Origin: Pseudoxanthomonas composti
GTDB lineage: Bacteria > Pseudomonadota > Gammaproteobacteria > Xanthomonadales > Xanthomonadaceae
DNA length: 64,000 nucleotides
NCBI RefSeq assembly: GCF_004122095.1
Contig: NZ_SAWZ01000010.1
Location: 62,001-126,000 of the forward strand
Direction: 5' to 3'
Below the pieces are notes generated by a model. The model worked only from the letters and a program-made list of their open reading frames with translations. It was not told where the DNA came from and did no database searches. The position numbers and the translations under genes are program-made. Positions within the stretch are counted from its first letter, which is position 1, and every line of letters begins with the position of its first letter. This document shows positions 49,480 through 57,270 of the stretch, in pieces.

Positions 49480-49501
49480 TGCGAATTGTTTTCATTAAAA
49501 T
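49480..49501 (+). promoter_or_regulatory. Fur box upstream of the siderophore receptor
   Basis: TGCGAATTGTTTTCA (49480-49494) matches 10 of 14 positions of the 7-1-7 Fur consensus (TGATAAT-N-ATTATCA). A -10-like TAAAAT follows at 49496-49501, so bound Fur would block transcription. The start codon is about 170 bp downstream; the rest of the 49350-49666 gap is without genes. Iron repression fits the receptor type. Confidence 0.65.
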
Positions 49502-49666
49502 CGTCCGATTGCTGGGTCTCCACCTCGATGGACTGCCCCGGCCTTGGTCGAACGCCGATGGCGACCTGCTGGCAGGACGTCCCCGCACCGGCCCTGTGTG
49601 TCCCTCGCCCCCGCAGGCCTGTGCCTTTCGGGTGCCTTTGCATCTACTGACCGACTTGGATTGCCC

Positions 49667-51850
49667 ATGACCCGTTCTCCCCGTGTTGCCCCGCTGCTGC
49701 CGCGCCGCGTACTGTCCCAAGCCCTGCTGGGCGCGCTGGCCCTGTCCGCCCTGGGCCCGGCCCTGGCCGATGAGACACCGGCCAGCGATGAGGACCAGGC
49801 CACCACGCTGGATACCTTGATGGTCCGCGGCGAACGCGCGGAAGGTTATTCGGTGCGCAAGACCACCGCCGGCACCCGCTTCAATCTGTCGGCGCGGGAG
49901 ATCCCGCAGTCCATCAGCATCATCAGCCACCAGCGCATCCAGGACCAGAACCTGGACGAGATCATTGACGTGCTGGCCAACACCACGGGTGTGAGCAGCA
50001 CCCAGTCCGATAGCGAGCGCACCGAGTTCTACGCGCGCGGTTTCTACATCGACAGCTACCAGTTCGACGGCCTGCCCACGCAGATGGTGCAGAACTGGAG
50101 CTATGGCGACTCGGGCCTGGACCTGCAGCTGTACGACCGCGTGGAGGTGGTGCGCGGCGCCACTGGCCTGCTCAGCGGCGCGGGCAATCCCTCGGCTTCA
50201 GTCAACCTGGTGCGCAAGCATGCCGACAGCGCCGAGCTGACCGGCAACGTCATGTTGAACGTCGGCGAGTGGGGCCGTACCCGCACCACGGTGGACGTGA
50301 CCACCCCGCTCAACGCCAGCGGCAGCGTGCGCGCCCGGGTGATCGGCAGCTACCTGGACACCGAATCGCAGATGGAGCGCTACGACCAGTACAAGACGCT
50401 GGGCTATGCGGTGATCGACGCCGACCTCACCCCGCGCACCCAGCTCAGCGTGGGCTACGACTACCAGCACAAGCGCGCCAACGGCGCCACCTGGGGTGGC
50501 TTCCCGATGCTGTATTCCGACGGCAGCCGCACGCCGTACGACGAAACCTTCAACTCCGCGGCCGAGTGGACCTACTGGGACACCACCAGCAAGCGCGCCT
50601 TCGCCACCCTGGCCCATGCCTTCGAAAACGACTGGAAGATCCGGCTTGGCCTGACCCACGATGAGACCAAGGCCGACGACAAGCTGTTCTACCCGGCCTA
50701 CAACGACTGGAGTACCGGCGCTTCGTTCTTCGACCCGGTGACCGGCACCGGCGTGTCGCCCTCGGCTGGCTTCTACAACACCGAGCGCAAGGTCGATGCG
50801 GTGGATGGTTACGTGGAGGGCCCGTTCCAACTGTTCGGACGCCAGCACCAGTTCATGGCCGGGCTGAGCTACAACAAGCGCGACTACGCCAACTACGGCG
50901 ACTATCAGGTGGGCGGGCCGGGCCTGGCTTGGGACCCCTTCACCAGCTACCTGGGCTGGACCGGCGCGATCTCCCAGCCCAACTGGAACCCGCTGGCCCT
51001 GGCCAGCGAGGGGTCGATCACCCAGAAGGCCGGCTACGCCGCGGTGCGCCTGGCGCTGGCCGATCCGCTGACGGCCATCCTTGGCGCCCGCTACACCGAC
51101 TGGGAAAGCGAAGGCGAACTGGCCGACCGCTCGCACAAGGCGACCACGCCCTACGCCGGCTTGGTCTATGCGATCGACGACACCTGGTCCACCTACGCCA
51201 GCTACACCGAGATCTTCCAACCGCAGGTCGCCCGCGACCGTAACGACAACTATCTCGACCCGGTCGATGGCAAGAACTACGAAGTCGGGGTCAAGGGCGC
51301 CTGGTTCGACGACCGCCTCAACGCCTCGCTGGCGGTGTTCCGCATCGAGCAGGACAACGTGGCCCAGCTCACCGGCGAGCCCATCATCGGCCGTCCTGGC
51401 GAATTCGCCTCCATCGCCGCGCGCGGCACGGTCAGCCGTGGCTTCGAGCTGGAGCTCAATGGCGAGCTGCGCGAAGGCTGGAACGCCAGCTTCGGCGCCT
51501 CGCGTTACGTGGCCAAGGACATCAATGGCGCGGACATCAACAGCCGCCTGCCGCAGACCACGCTGAAGTTCTTCACCAGCTATACGCCGCGCTCGCTGAC
51601 CGAGCTGACCTTCGGTGGCGGCGCCAACTGGCAGAACCGCATCTACTACCCGGTGCCGGCCTATGGCCGCATCGAGCAGGGCGCCTACGCGCTGGTCAGC
51701 GTGTTCGCCCGCTACCGCATCGCCCCGCAGTTCAGCGTGCAGCTCAACGTCAACAACCTGCTGGACAAGGAATATCTCTCCCAGATCAACGGCTACGGCG
51801 CCTTCGGCGAAAAGCGCAACGGGCAGGTGACATTCATCTGGTCGTTCTGA
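49667..51850 (+). CDS. TonB-dependent siderophore receptor (FhuE/FpvA type)
   Basis: A 727-residue outer-membrane receptor. Signal peptide about 1-35 (PALA/DETP), TonB-box-like TLDTLMVRGER, plug domain about 60-200 (IPQSISIISHQRIQDQNLDEIIDVL, EFYARGFYIDSYQFDGLP, YDRVEVVRGATGLLSGAGNPSASVNLVRK) and a barrel ending in QVTFIWSF. The plug sequence is typical of receptors for ferric hydroxamate, coprogen and pyoverdine-type siderophores. A Fur box lies upstream and a strong terminator downstream. No siderophore biosynthesis or ABC importer genes are adjacent, so it probably scavenges foreign siderophores. Confidence 0.95.
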   Translation: MTRSPRVAPLLPRRVLSQALLGALALSALGPALADETPASDEDQATTLDTLMVRGERAEGYSVRKTTAGTRFNLSAREIPQSISIISHQRIQDQNLDEIIDVLANTTGVSSTQSDSERTEFYARGFYIDSYQFDGLPTQMVQNWSYGDSGLDLQLYDRVEVVRGATGLLSGAGNPSASVNLVRKHADSAELTGNVMLNVGEWGRTRTTVDVTTPLNASGSVRARVIGSYLDTESQMERYDQYKTLGYAVIDADLTPRTQLSVGYDYQHKRANGATWGGFPMLYSDGSRTPYDETFNSAAEWTYWDTTSKRAFATLAHAFENDWKIRLGLTHDETKADDKLFYPAYNDWSTGASFFDPVTGTGVSPSAGFYNTERKVDAVDGYVEGPFQLFGRQHQFMAGLSYNKRDYANYGDYQVGGPGLAWDPFTSYLGWTGAISQPNWNPLALASEGSITQKAGYAAVRLALADPLTAILGARYTDWESEGELADRSHKATTPYAGLVYAIDDTWSTYASYTEIFQPQVARDRNDNYLDPVDGKNYEVGVKGAWFDDRLNASLAVFRIEQDNVAQLTGEPIIGRPGEFASIAARGTVSRGFELELNGELREGWNASFGASRYVAKDINGADINSRLPQTTLKFFTSYTPRSLTELTFGGGANWQNRIYYPVPAYGRIEQGAYALVSVFARYRIAPQFSVQLNVNNLLDKEYLSQINGYGAFGEKRNGQVTFIWSF

Positions 51851-51870
51851 TCGCATCGCGGTCTTCGCAC

Positions 51871-51899
51871 GCAAAACGCCGGCATGTCCGGCGTTTTGC
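51871..51899 (+). terminator. Intrinsic terminator of the siderophore receptor
   Basis: GCAAAACGCCGG (51871-51882) pairs exactly with CCGGCGTTTTGC (51888-51899) around a CATGT loop; the right arm carries four T. It begins 20 bp past the stop. Confidence 0.85.
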
Positions 51900-51932
51900 A
51901 TGTGTGTGGGATGTGCAGCACGCAGCGCGATG

Positions 51933-51986
51933 TTGACGCGGCTTCGTTTACGGGTGTAATTTAAATAAAAATTACAGGCGTAAACG
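51933..51986 (+). promoter_or_regulatory. blaI promoter inside a large BlaI-type dyad operator
   Basis: Two 18-bp arms, 51945-51962 and 51969-51986, form an inverted repeat differing at two central positions, with a 6-bp AT spacer. Each arm contains a TTTAC/TGTAA pseudo-palindrome like BlaI/MecI half-operators. A -35 TTGACG (51933-51938) lies outside, and the -10 (about 51957-51962) lies in the left arm. The blaI ATG is 3 bp after the right arm, so bound BlaI would block both RNA polymerase and the ribosome site. Confidence 0.75.
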
Positions 51987-51988
51987 AT

Positions 51989-52357
51989 ATGGCGATCAGC
52001 GATGCCGAGGCCGTGGTGATGGACGTGCTGTGGGAGCGGAGTCCGCAGACCGCCGAAGACGTCGTGGCGGCGCTGGCCGGGCGCAGCGACTGGGCCGAGC
52101 CGACGGTCAAGACCCTGCTCAACCGCCTGCTCAACAAGGGCGCGATCCAGGCCACCAAGGAAGGGCGCCGGTATTTCTATTCGCCCTTGCTCACGCGCCA
52201 GGCCTGGGTGCAGCAGCAGAGCGAGGGATTGCTGGAGCGCCTGTTCGGTGGCCGCGTGGCGCCGCTGGTGGCGCACTTCTCCGAGCGCGGCAAGCTCTCG
52301 GCGCAGGACATCGCCGATCTCAAGCGCCTGGTGCAGGAGCTGGACGATGCTCCGTGA
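51989..52357 (+). CDS. blaI: BlaI/MecI-family transcriptional repressor
   Basis: A 122-residue winged-helix repressor. N-terminal DNA-binding domain ISDAEAVVMDVLWERSPQTAEDVVAAL and AEPTVKTLLNRLLNKGAI, with the C-terminal dimerisation region containing the target of BlaR1 cleavage. Family length is about 125. It lies directly after the dyad operator and overlaps blaR1 by 11 bp, forming the usual BlaI-BlaR1 pair. No beta-lactamase or PBP2a gene follows; instead the downstream genes carry TonB-C domains. Confidence 0.93.
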   Translation: MAISDAEAVVMDVLWERSPQTAEDVVAALAGRSDWAEPTVKTLLNRLLNKGAIQATKEGRRYFYSPLLTRQAWVQQQSEGLLERLFGGRVAPLVAHFSERGKLSAQDIADLKRLVQELDDAP

Positions 52358-54431
52358 ACTGATTTTTCTTCTGACCGAGACCGCCGTGGCCAGCAGTGTG
52401 GCCATGGCGCTGGTGCTGCTGCTGCGCAGGCCGGTGCGCGCCTGGGGCGGGGCTGGCGCGGGTTATGCGCTGTGGGCGCTGGTGCCGGTGGCACTGGGCG
52501 CCGTATTGCTGCCCGCCCCGGTGCGCCCGCTCGTGCCGCTGGCGATGACCGCGCAGGTCGGTGCCGCGCAGCCCTTGGCTGCACTGCCTGCCGGGCCCGC
52601 CTTCGACTGGTCGCTGCCGCTGGGACTGTGCTGGCTTGCGGGCGTGCTGGTGGTGGCGGCCCTGCAGGTCTGGCAACAGCGCCGCTTCCTGCGCAGGCTG
52701 GGCCCCTTGCGCATGCATCGCCCCGGTTTGCAGGTGGCCGCGACCAGCGCCGGGTTGCCGGCCGTCACCGGGGTGCTGCGCCCGCGCATCGTGTTGCCGG
52801 CCGATTTCCTGCAGCGTTACGACGCGGCCGAGCGCGCGCTGGTGGTGGCGCACGAGCGCCAGCACATCGTCCGCGGCGATCTGCTCTGCAACGCGCTGCT
52901 GGCGCTACTGCGCTGCCTGCACTGGTTCAACCCGCTGCTGCACCTGGCCGCCAGGCACTACCGCCACGACCAGGAGCTGGCCTGCGATGCGCGCGTGCTG
53001 CGGCGCCATCCACAGGCGCGACGCGCCTACGCGCAGGCCATGCTCAAGACCCAGCTGGACGATCTTGCCTTGCCGGTGGGCTGTCACTGGCATACCCACC
53101 CGATCAAGGAGCGGATCGCCATGTTGAAACGTCCCATTCCCCGTCGTTGGCAGCGTGCTGTCTCCTCGGTGCTGTTGTTGGCCCTGCTTGCCGGTGGCGG
53201 TTACGCGGCCTGGGCACAGCAGCCTTCGGCCCCGGCCGTCAAGGCGCCGGCGGGCGCGGCTGACGAAGCCATGTACGGCTTGCAGATCCAGCTCGATGCG
53301 GCGGGGCAGGCGCATCCGTTCGAGGTGCATGCGCGTCCGAGCGAGCCATTCGGCTTCATGACCACCGCCAGCCAGGGGCACGCCTGGTCGGGGGAGTTCA
53401 CGCTGACGGAGGCAGGCAATGGCCGGCTGAGGCTGCAGGGCGAATTGAAGGACAACGATCGGGTCGTGTCTGCGCCGACCCTGGTGTTCGAGCTGGGCAA
53501 GCAGGCCTCGATCGAAGTCGGAAGCGACCCCGGCGCGTTGTTCAAGATGCAGGTCATGGCGCGCGTGCTGCACGCGGATGAACGGCCGATGCCGCCACCG
53601 GCCGACGCGGACCTGACCACGACGGTCTTCAAGGGGGCGGTGCGGATCCAGACCGCGGCAGACGGCACCCAGCACGCCACTGCCAATGCCATCGAGATCA
53701 CACGCGAGGCGAGCCAGAAGCCCCTGGCCGAACTGAAGCCACCGGCCTATCCGGAGGAAGCCGCCCGCGCGCGCATCGAAGGGCGGGTGGTGGTGCTGGT
53801 GGATGTGACGCCGGACGGCCATGTGGCCGCGGCCACGATCGAAACCTCGCAGCCGGCGGGGGTGTTCGATGCGGCGGTGCTGAAGGCCGTGCGTGGATGG
53901 ACCTTCGATCCTGCGATGCAGAACGGCACTGCGGTGGTCGGCCGCGTGCGCGTGCCGGTGGACTTCGCAATGGACGATGCGCCGATGGCCGGCACGCAGG
54001 CCGCGCTGATCGACCGCAATGCCTATGGCTGGTTTACCGAGGACGCAGGCAAACCGCTCGCCACCACGCTCAACTGCGATGCTGCGCTGCTGGAAAAGCA
54101 GGACGTGTCCGGACAGACCCGGCGACGCTGTGGCATCCGCAGGCCGGAGGCCACGCCGCCCGCAACCGCACCCCAGGCCGTTTCGCCGCCCCAGGCCGCG
54201 GTGGCGCGCGGAAGCCGGGTGCTGGCCGATGTCGCTGCCGACGGCCAGGTCGCCAATCCCCGCCTCGATACTTATCGCTCACCGAACGCGCTGGAGCGCG
54301 CGCTGGTGAGGACTTTGAAGAAGTCGCGCCATGCGCCGGCCGTGCGTGACGGCGTGCCCGTGCCCAGTACGTTGGCGATCGACACACGGGCCGTGCAGCC
54401 GGCGCCCGCCGGGTTCCTGGCGGCGCGCTGA
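52347..54431 (+). CDS. blaR1: BlaR1-type M56 metalloprotease fused to a TonB C-terminal domain
   Basis: A 694-residue membrane protein. Residues 1-110 contain membrane helices; the M56 protease domain (about 115-260) has the zinc motif HERQH at 169-173 and DQELACDARVL for the third ligand. After a further transmembrane helix (about 273-290) the periplasmic part is not a penicillin-binding sensor domain; it holds an unassigned beta-rich region and a TonB_C domain (about 470-550: KPPAYPEEAARARIEGRVVVLVDVTPDGHV). M56-TonB fusions are common in Xanthomonadaceae. It probably cleaves BlaI after a periplasmic signal. A second, shorter TonB-like region follows near the C-terminus. Confidence 0.9.
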   Translation: MLRELIFLLTETAVASSVAMALVLLLRRPVRAWGGAGAGYALWALVPVALGAVLLPAPVRPLVPLAMTAQVGAAQPLAALPAGPAFDWSLPLGLCWLAGVLVVAALQVWQQRRFLRRLGPLRMHRPGLQVAATSAGLPAVTGVLRPRIVLPADFLQRYDAAERALVVAHERQHIVRGDLLCNALLALLRCLHWFNPLLHLAARHYRHDQELACDARVLRRHPQARRAYAQAMLKTQLDDLALPVGCHWHTHPIKERIAMLKRPIPRRWQRAVSSVLLLALLAGGGYAAWAQQPSAPAVKAPAGAADEAMYGLQIQLDAAGQAHPFEVHARPSEPFGFMTTASQGHAWSGEFTLTEAGNGRLRLQGELKDNDRVVSAPTLVFELGKQASIEVGSDPGALFKMQVMARVLHADERPMPPPADADLTTTVFKGAVRIQTAADGTQHATANAIEITREASQKPLAELKPPAYPEEAARARIEGRVVVLVDVTPDGHVAAATIETSQPAGVFDAAVLKAVRGWTFDPAMQNGTAVVGRVRVPVDFAMDDAPMAGTQAALIDRNAYGWFTEDAGKPLATTLNCDAALLEKQDVSGQTRRRCGIRRPEATPPATAPQAVSPPQAAVARGSRVLADVAADGQVANPRLDTYRSPNALERALVRTLKKSRHAPAVRDGVPVPSTLAIDTRAVQPAPAGFLAAR

Positions 54432-55030
54432 TGCGGATTGTTCTTGCCGTCCTCGCTTCGGCGATGCTGTGTGGCTCGGGCTGCGCCAGCAGACCGCCTG
54501 CGCCCGCCCAGGAGGTGACCACCGCCAGCCGCAGCGTGGACCAGCGCATGCTCACTCCCGAAGCGGCGGGTGGCGCGGCCAAGGTGGAGCGCTACCAGCT
54601 TGCGCCGTCGGAGGTCTTCCGCATGCCGCAGCCAGAGCATGCGCCCAACCCCGAGCTGCCCGCAGATTCGCCCAGGCAGACCCTGGCGCCGACCACGGTC
54701 TGCGCGCGGCTGGTGATCGACGCGGCCGGGGCGGTGCAACGCGCCGAGCTGCTGGCCGACCGCGACGAATGCCAGGCCGGGGCGCAAGCGGAGTACGCGG
54801 ATCTGGCCGCGGCGACGTTGCAGCAGGTGCGGCAGTGGCGCTTCGTTCCGGCGGCGCTGTGCCGATTCGCAGCCGGGCAGTCGCCCACCGAACCAGGTCA
54901 ATGCGATGGGGCGCAGTCGGTCGAGGCGGTGCCGGTGACCTTGCTGTATGCCTTCACCTTCCAGGTCGAGCGAGGTCGCGCGCGTGTCGAGCGTGGCGGC
55001 GTGGGCGCTCAGGCGCGGCCGACGCCCTGA
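54431..55030 (+). CDS. Lipoprotein with a TonB-C-like domain
   Basis: A 199-residue secreted lipoprotein. Signal peptide MRIVLAVLASAMLCGSGC with lipobox GSGC (C18). The middle region VCARLVIDAAGAVQRAELLADRDEC...LQQVRQWRFVPA resembles a TonB C-terminal domain (beta-strand, helix, WRF), with cysteines that could form a disulfide. Its start overlaps the blaR1 stop by one base (TGATG), so it belongs to the blaI-blaR1 operon. Its role is unknown; it may be part of the envelope signal that BlaR1 reads. Confidence 0.75.
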   Translation: MRIVLAVLASAMLCGSGCASRPPAPAQEVTTASRSVDQRMLTPEAAGGAAKVERYQLAPSEVFRMPQPEHAPNPELPADSPRQTLAPTTVCARLVIDAAGAVQRAELLADRDECQAGAQAEYADLAAATLQQVRQWRFVPAALCRFAAGQSPTEPGQCDGAQSVEAVPVTLLYAFTFQVERGRARVERGGVGAQARPTP

Positions 55031-55037
55031 TCCGAGC

Positions 55038-55076
55038 TGTGGGAGCCGATTCATCGGCGATGCTTTCCCGCGGAGT
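55038..55076. repeat. REP-like element between converging genes
   Basis: GTGGGAGCCGATTCATCGGC carries a GCCGAT-TC-ATCGGC hairpin (55045-55058) and continues GATGCTTTCCCG. The layout (GAGC-stem-GCGA-GCTTTCC) parallels the element at 30944, making it a likely family member. It lies in the 159-bp gap between the lipoprotein and modC, which converge. Confidence 0.6.
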
Positions 55077-55189
55077 CTTGGCCACCTCAGGCTGCGGCGA
55101 TGCGGACAGTGCGCGACGGCATCCCATGTTCGATGCGGCGCGCATCGGCAGCGAACACCGCGAGCCCATCGAACGCCAACCAACCCACC

Positions 55190-55807
55190 TCAGGTCAGCG
55201 CGTGCACCACCTGCGCCAGCTGCCGCACTTCCTCGGGCTGGTGGCTGACGTAGAGCATCGGCAGGCGGGCCTCTTCGCGCAGGCGCAGCAGATAGGGAAT
55301 CAGCTCGCCGCGCCGCGCCGGATCCAGCGCGGACAGGGGCTCGTCCAGCAGCAGCAGGGCGGGCTGCGAGAGCAGGGCACGACCGATCGCCACGCGCTGG
55401 GCCTCGCCGCCGGACAGGTTGCGGGTGGGCCGGGCCAGCAGCGGTGCGATCCCCAGCAGATCGACGACCTCATCGAAGCCGAAGCGCTGGCCCACCCCAC
55501 GGCGGTGGCGGCCGTAACGCAGGTTGGCGGCCACATCCAGATGCGGGAACAGCCGCGCATCCTGGAACACGTAGCCGACCTGCCGGCGGTGCGGTGGCAG
55601 GTCGATGCCGCGGGCGCGATCGAACAGCACGCGGCCATCGACCTCGATGCGGCCTTGCTGCGGCTTCACCAGCCCGGCGATGGCGTGCAGCACGCTGCTC
55701 TTGCCCGCCCCCGAGGCACCGGTGAGGGCGACTACGCGGGCCTGTTCGGCCAGCTGCACATGGCGGCGGAAGGTCCCGCGCTGGAGCTGGATGTCCAGGT
55801 GCAGCAT
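55190..55807 (-). CDS. modC: Molybdate ABC transporter ATPase ModC, short form without MOP/TOBE domain
   Basis: A 205-residue ABC ATPase. Walker A GASGAGKSS, signature LSGGEAQRVAIGRALL, Walker B LLLLDEPLSALD and the H-loop (YVSHQ) are intact. ModC proteins are usually about 350 residues with a C-terminal molybdate-binding TOBE/MOP domain that regulates transport; this one stops right after the ATPase core. The start at 55807 overlaps the modB stop by one base. No modA is adjacent, so the binding protein must lie elsewhere. Confidence 0.88.
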   Translation of the reverse strand: MLHLDIQLQRGTFRRHVQLAEQARVVALTGASGAGKSSVLHAIAGLVKPQQGRIEVDGRVLFDRARGIDLPPHRRQVGYVFQDARLFPHLDVAANLRYGRHRRGVGQRFGFDEVVDLLGIAPLLARPTRNLSGGEAQRVAIGRALLSQPALLLLDEPLSALDPARRGELIPYLLRLREEARLPMLYVSHQPEEVRQLAQVVHALT

Positions 55808-56502
55808 CAGCGCACCTCCATGTGCCGGCGCTGGCGGCGCACCAGCCAGTCCGAGACCATCAGCGCACCCAGCGAGATGCACACCGACACTGCGGCCAGC
55901 CGCCAGATGCCGGCCTCACCGCCCGGCACCTGCAGCAGGCCGTAGATGGCCGAGGACAGCGTGCGCGTTTCGCCAGGGATGTTGGACACGAAGGTGATGG
56001 TGGCGCCGAACTCGCCCAGGGCCTTGGCGAAGGCCAGCACCGCGCCGGCCACCAGCCCGGGCCAGGCCAGCGGCAGGGTGATGGTGAAGAACACGCGCCA
56101 GGGCGAGGCGCCCAGGGTCAGCGCGGCATGCTCGTAGTGGGCGTCCACCGCCTCGATCGACAGCCGGATCGAGCGGACCATCAGCGGGAACCCCATGATG
56201 GCGCAGGCCAGCGCCGCGCCGGTCCAGCGGAAGGCGAAGCGAAAGCCGGTGTGCTCCAGCAGCCAGGCGCCGATCGGCCCCTGCGTGCCCAGGCTCACCA
56301 GCAGCACATAACCGGTGACCACCGGCGGCAGCACCAGCGGCAGGTGGACCAGGGCGTCGACCAGCGACTTGCCGAAGAAATTGCGACGGGCCAGCAGCCA
56401 ACCCATCGCCACGCCCGCCGGCAGGCTGGCCAGCGCTGCCCACAGCGCAATCTTCAGGCTCAGCGCGATGGCGACGCGTTCTTCTTCGGAAAAGGTGGGC
56501 AA
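55807..56502 (-). CDS. modB: Molybdate ABC transporter permease ModB
   Basis: A 231-residue inner-membrane permease with five to six hydrophobic segments; it closely follows E. coli ModB through LSLKIALWAALASLPAG, LVHLPLVLPPVVTGYVLLV and GEFGATITFVSNIPGETRT (the EAA loop region is ALTLGASPWRVFFTITLPLAWPG). The start is uncertain: TTG at 56502 gives the E. coli length (229), while an ATG at 56571 would add 23 residues of no evident similarity. It is translated into modC by a one-base overlap and is divergent from trxC. Confidence 0.9.
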   Translation of the reverse strand: MPTFSEEERVAIALSLKIALWAALASLPAGVAMGWLLARRNFFGKSLVDALVHLPLVLPPVVTGYVLLVSLGTQGPIGAWLLEHTGFRFAFRWTGAALACAIMGFPLMVRSIRLSIEAVDAHYEHAALTLGASPWRVFFTITLPLAWPGLVAGAVLAFAKALGEFGATITFVSNIPGETRTLSSAIYGLLQVPGGEAGIWRLAAVSVCISLGALMVSDWLVRRQRRHMEVR

Positions 56503-56643
56503 CGTGGACTCGATGCGGCGACAGGGCGGTGCGGTCACTGCAATACACCATCGCGCATTTTTCCACCGCATACGTGTTCAGGCCAGCACGGGCGCCGGGC
56601 TTATGCTGGACGTCACTGCCAACAACCAGCCCTTGCCAGTCCC

Positions 56644-57084
56644 ATGTCCGATCCCCTGCTGGTCGCCTGTCCCCACTGCGATGCCCTCAACCGCGTTCCG
56701 CAGGCGCGCTTGCGCGAGCGCCCGCAATGCGGGCGCTGCAAGCGGGGGTTGTTCGAGCGCCAGCCGCTGGCGCTGACCGCGGCCCGCTTTGCCGCCCATG
56801 CCGAGCGCGCTGACCTGCCGCTATTGCTGGATTTCTGGGCCACCTGGTGCGGTCCCTGCAAGACCATGGCGCCGCAGTTCCAGCAGGCCGCGGCCCAGCT
56901 GGAGCCGGGCATGCGACTGGCCAAGATCGACACCGACGCCGAACCGGCGCTGGCCACCCGCTACGGCATCCGCAGCATCCCGACCTTGGTGCTGGTGCAG
57001 CACGGCCGCGAGCTCGCGCGCCAGGCCGGCGCGGTGCCGGCTGCGGAGATCGTGCGCTGGGTGCGCGCGCAGGGGATCGCCTGA
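56644..57084 (+). CDS. trxC: Thioredoxin 2 (TrxC, zinc-binding)
   Basis: A 146-residue thioredoxin. An N-terminal zinc ribbon has CPHC (C9, C12) and CGRC (C29, C32); the thioredoxin domain has the active site WCGPC with C69/C72 and cis-Pro in SIPTLVLV. Length and layout equal E. coli thioredoxin 2 (139), a cytosolic disulfide reductase often induced by oxidative stress. The ATG at 56644 is the first codon of the conserved MSDPLLVACPHC. It is divergent from modB; no OxyR-type site was identified. Confidence 0.95.
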   Translation: MSDPLLVACPHCDALNRVPQARLRERPQCGRCKRGLFERQPLALTAARFAAHAERADLPLLLDFWATWCGPCKTMAPQFQQAAAQLEPGMRLAKIDTDAEPALATRYGIRSIPTLVLVQHGRELARQAGAVPAAEIVRWVRAQGIA

Positions 57085-57270
57085 GCCTGCGCGTTCCGGC
57101 ATTTGCGCGATGGCGTGCGCATGCCGCGCTGCGATTGCCAGTCCTGGGATCCGCCGCATGGCGGCAGTCGCATCACGCCGAGGCGGGACAGCTTTGCGCG
57201 GATGTCGTGCTACGGAGCGCGCTGGGGGACGGCGTGTGCGGGCATCGCGTGCCCCTCGCAGCCGCTGCCT

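Noticed and set aside
52347-54431. Beta-lactam sensor BlaR1 of the classical type
   Set aside because: The protease part fits, but no penicillin-binding serine motif (SxxK, SxN, KTG arrangement) is visible in the periplasmic half; a TonB-C domain is there instead.
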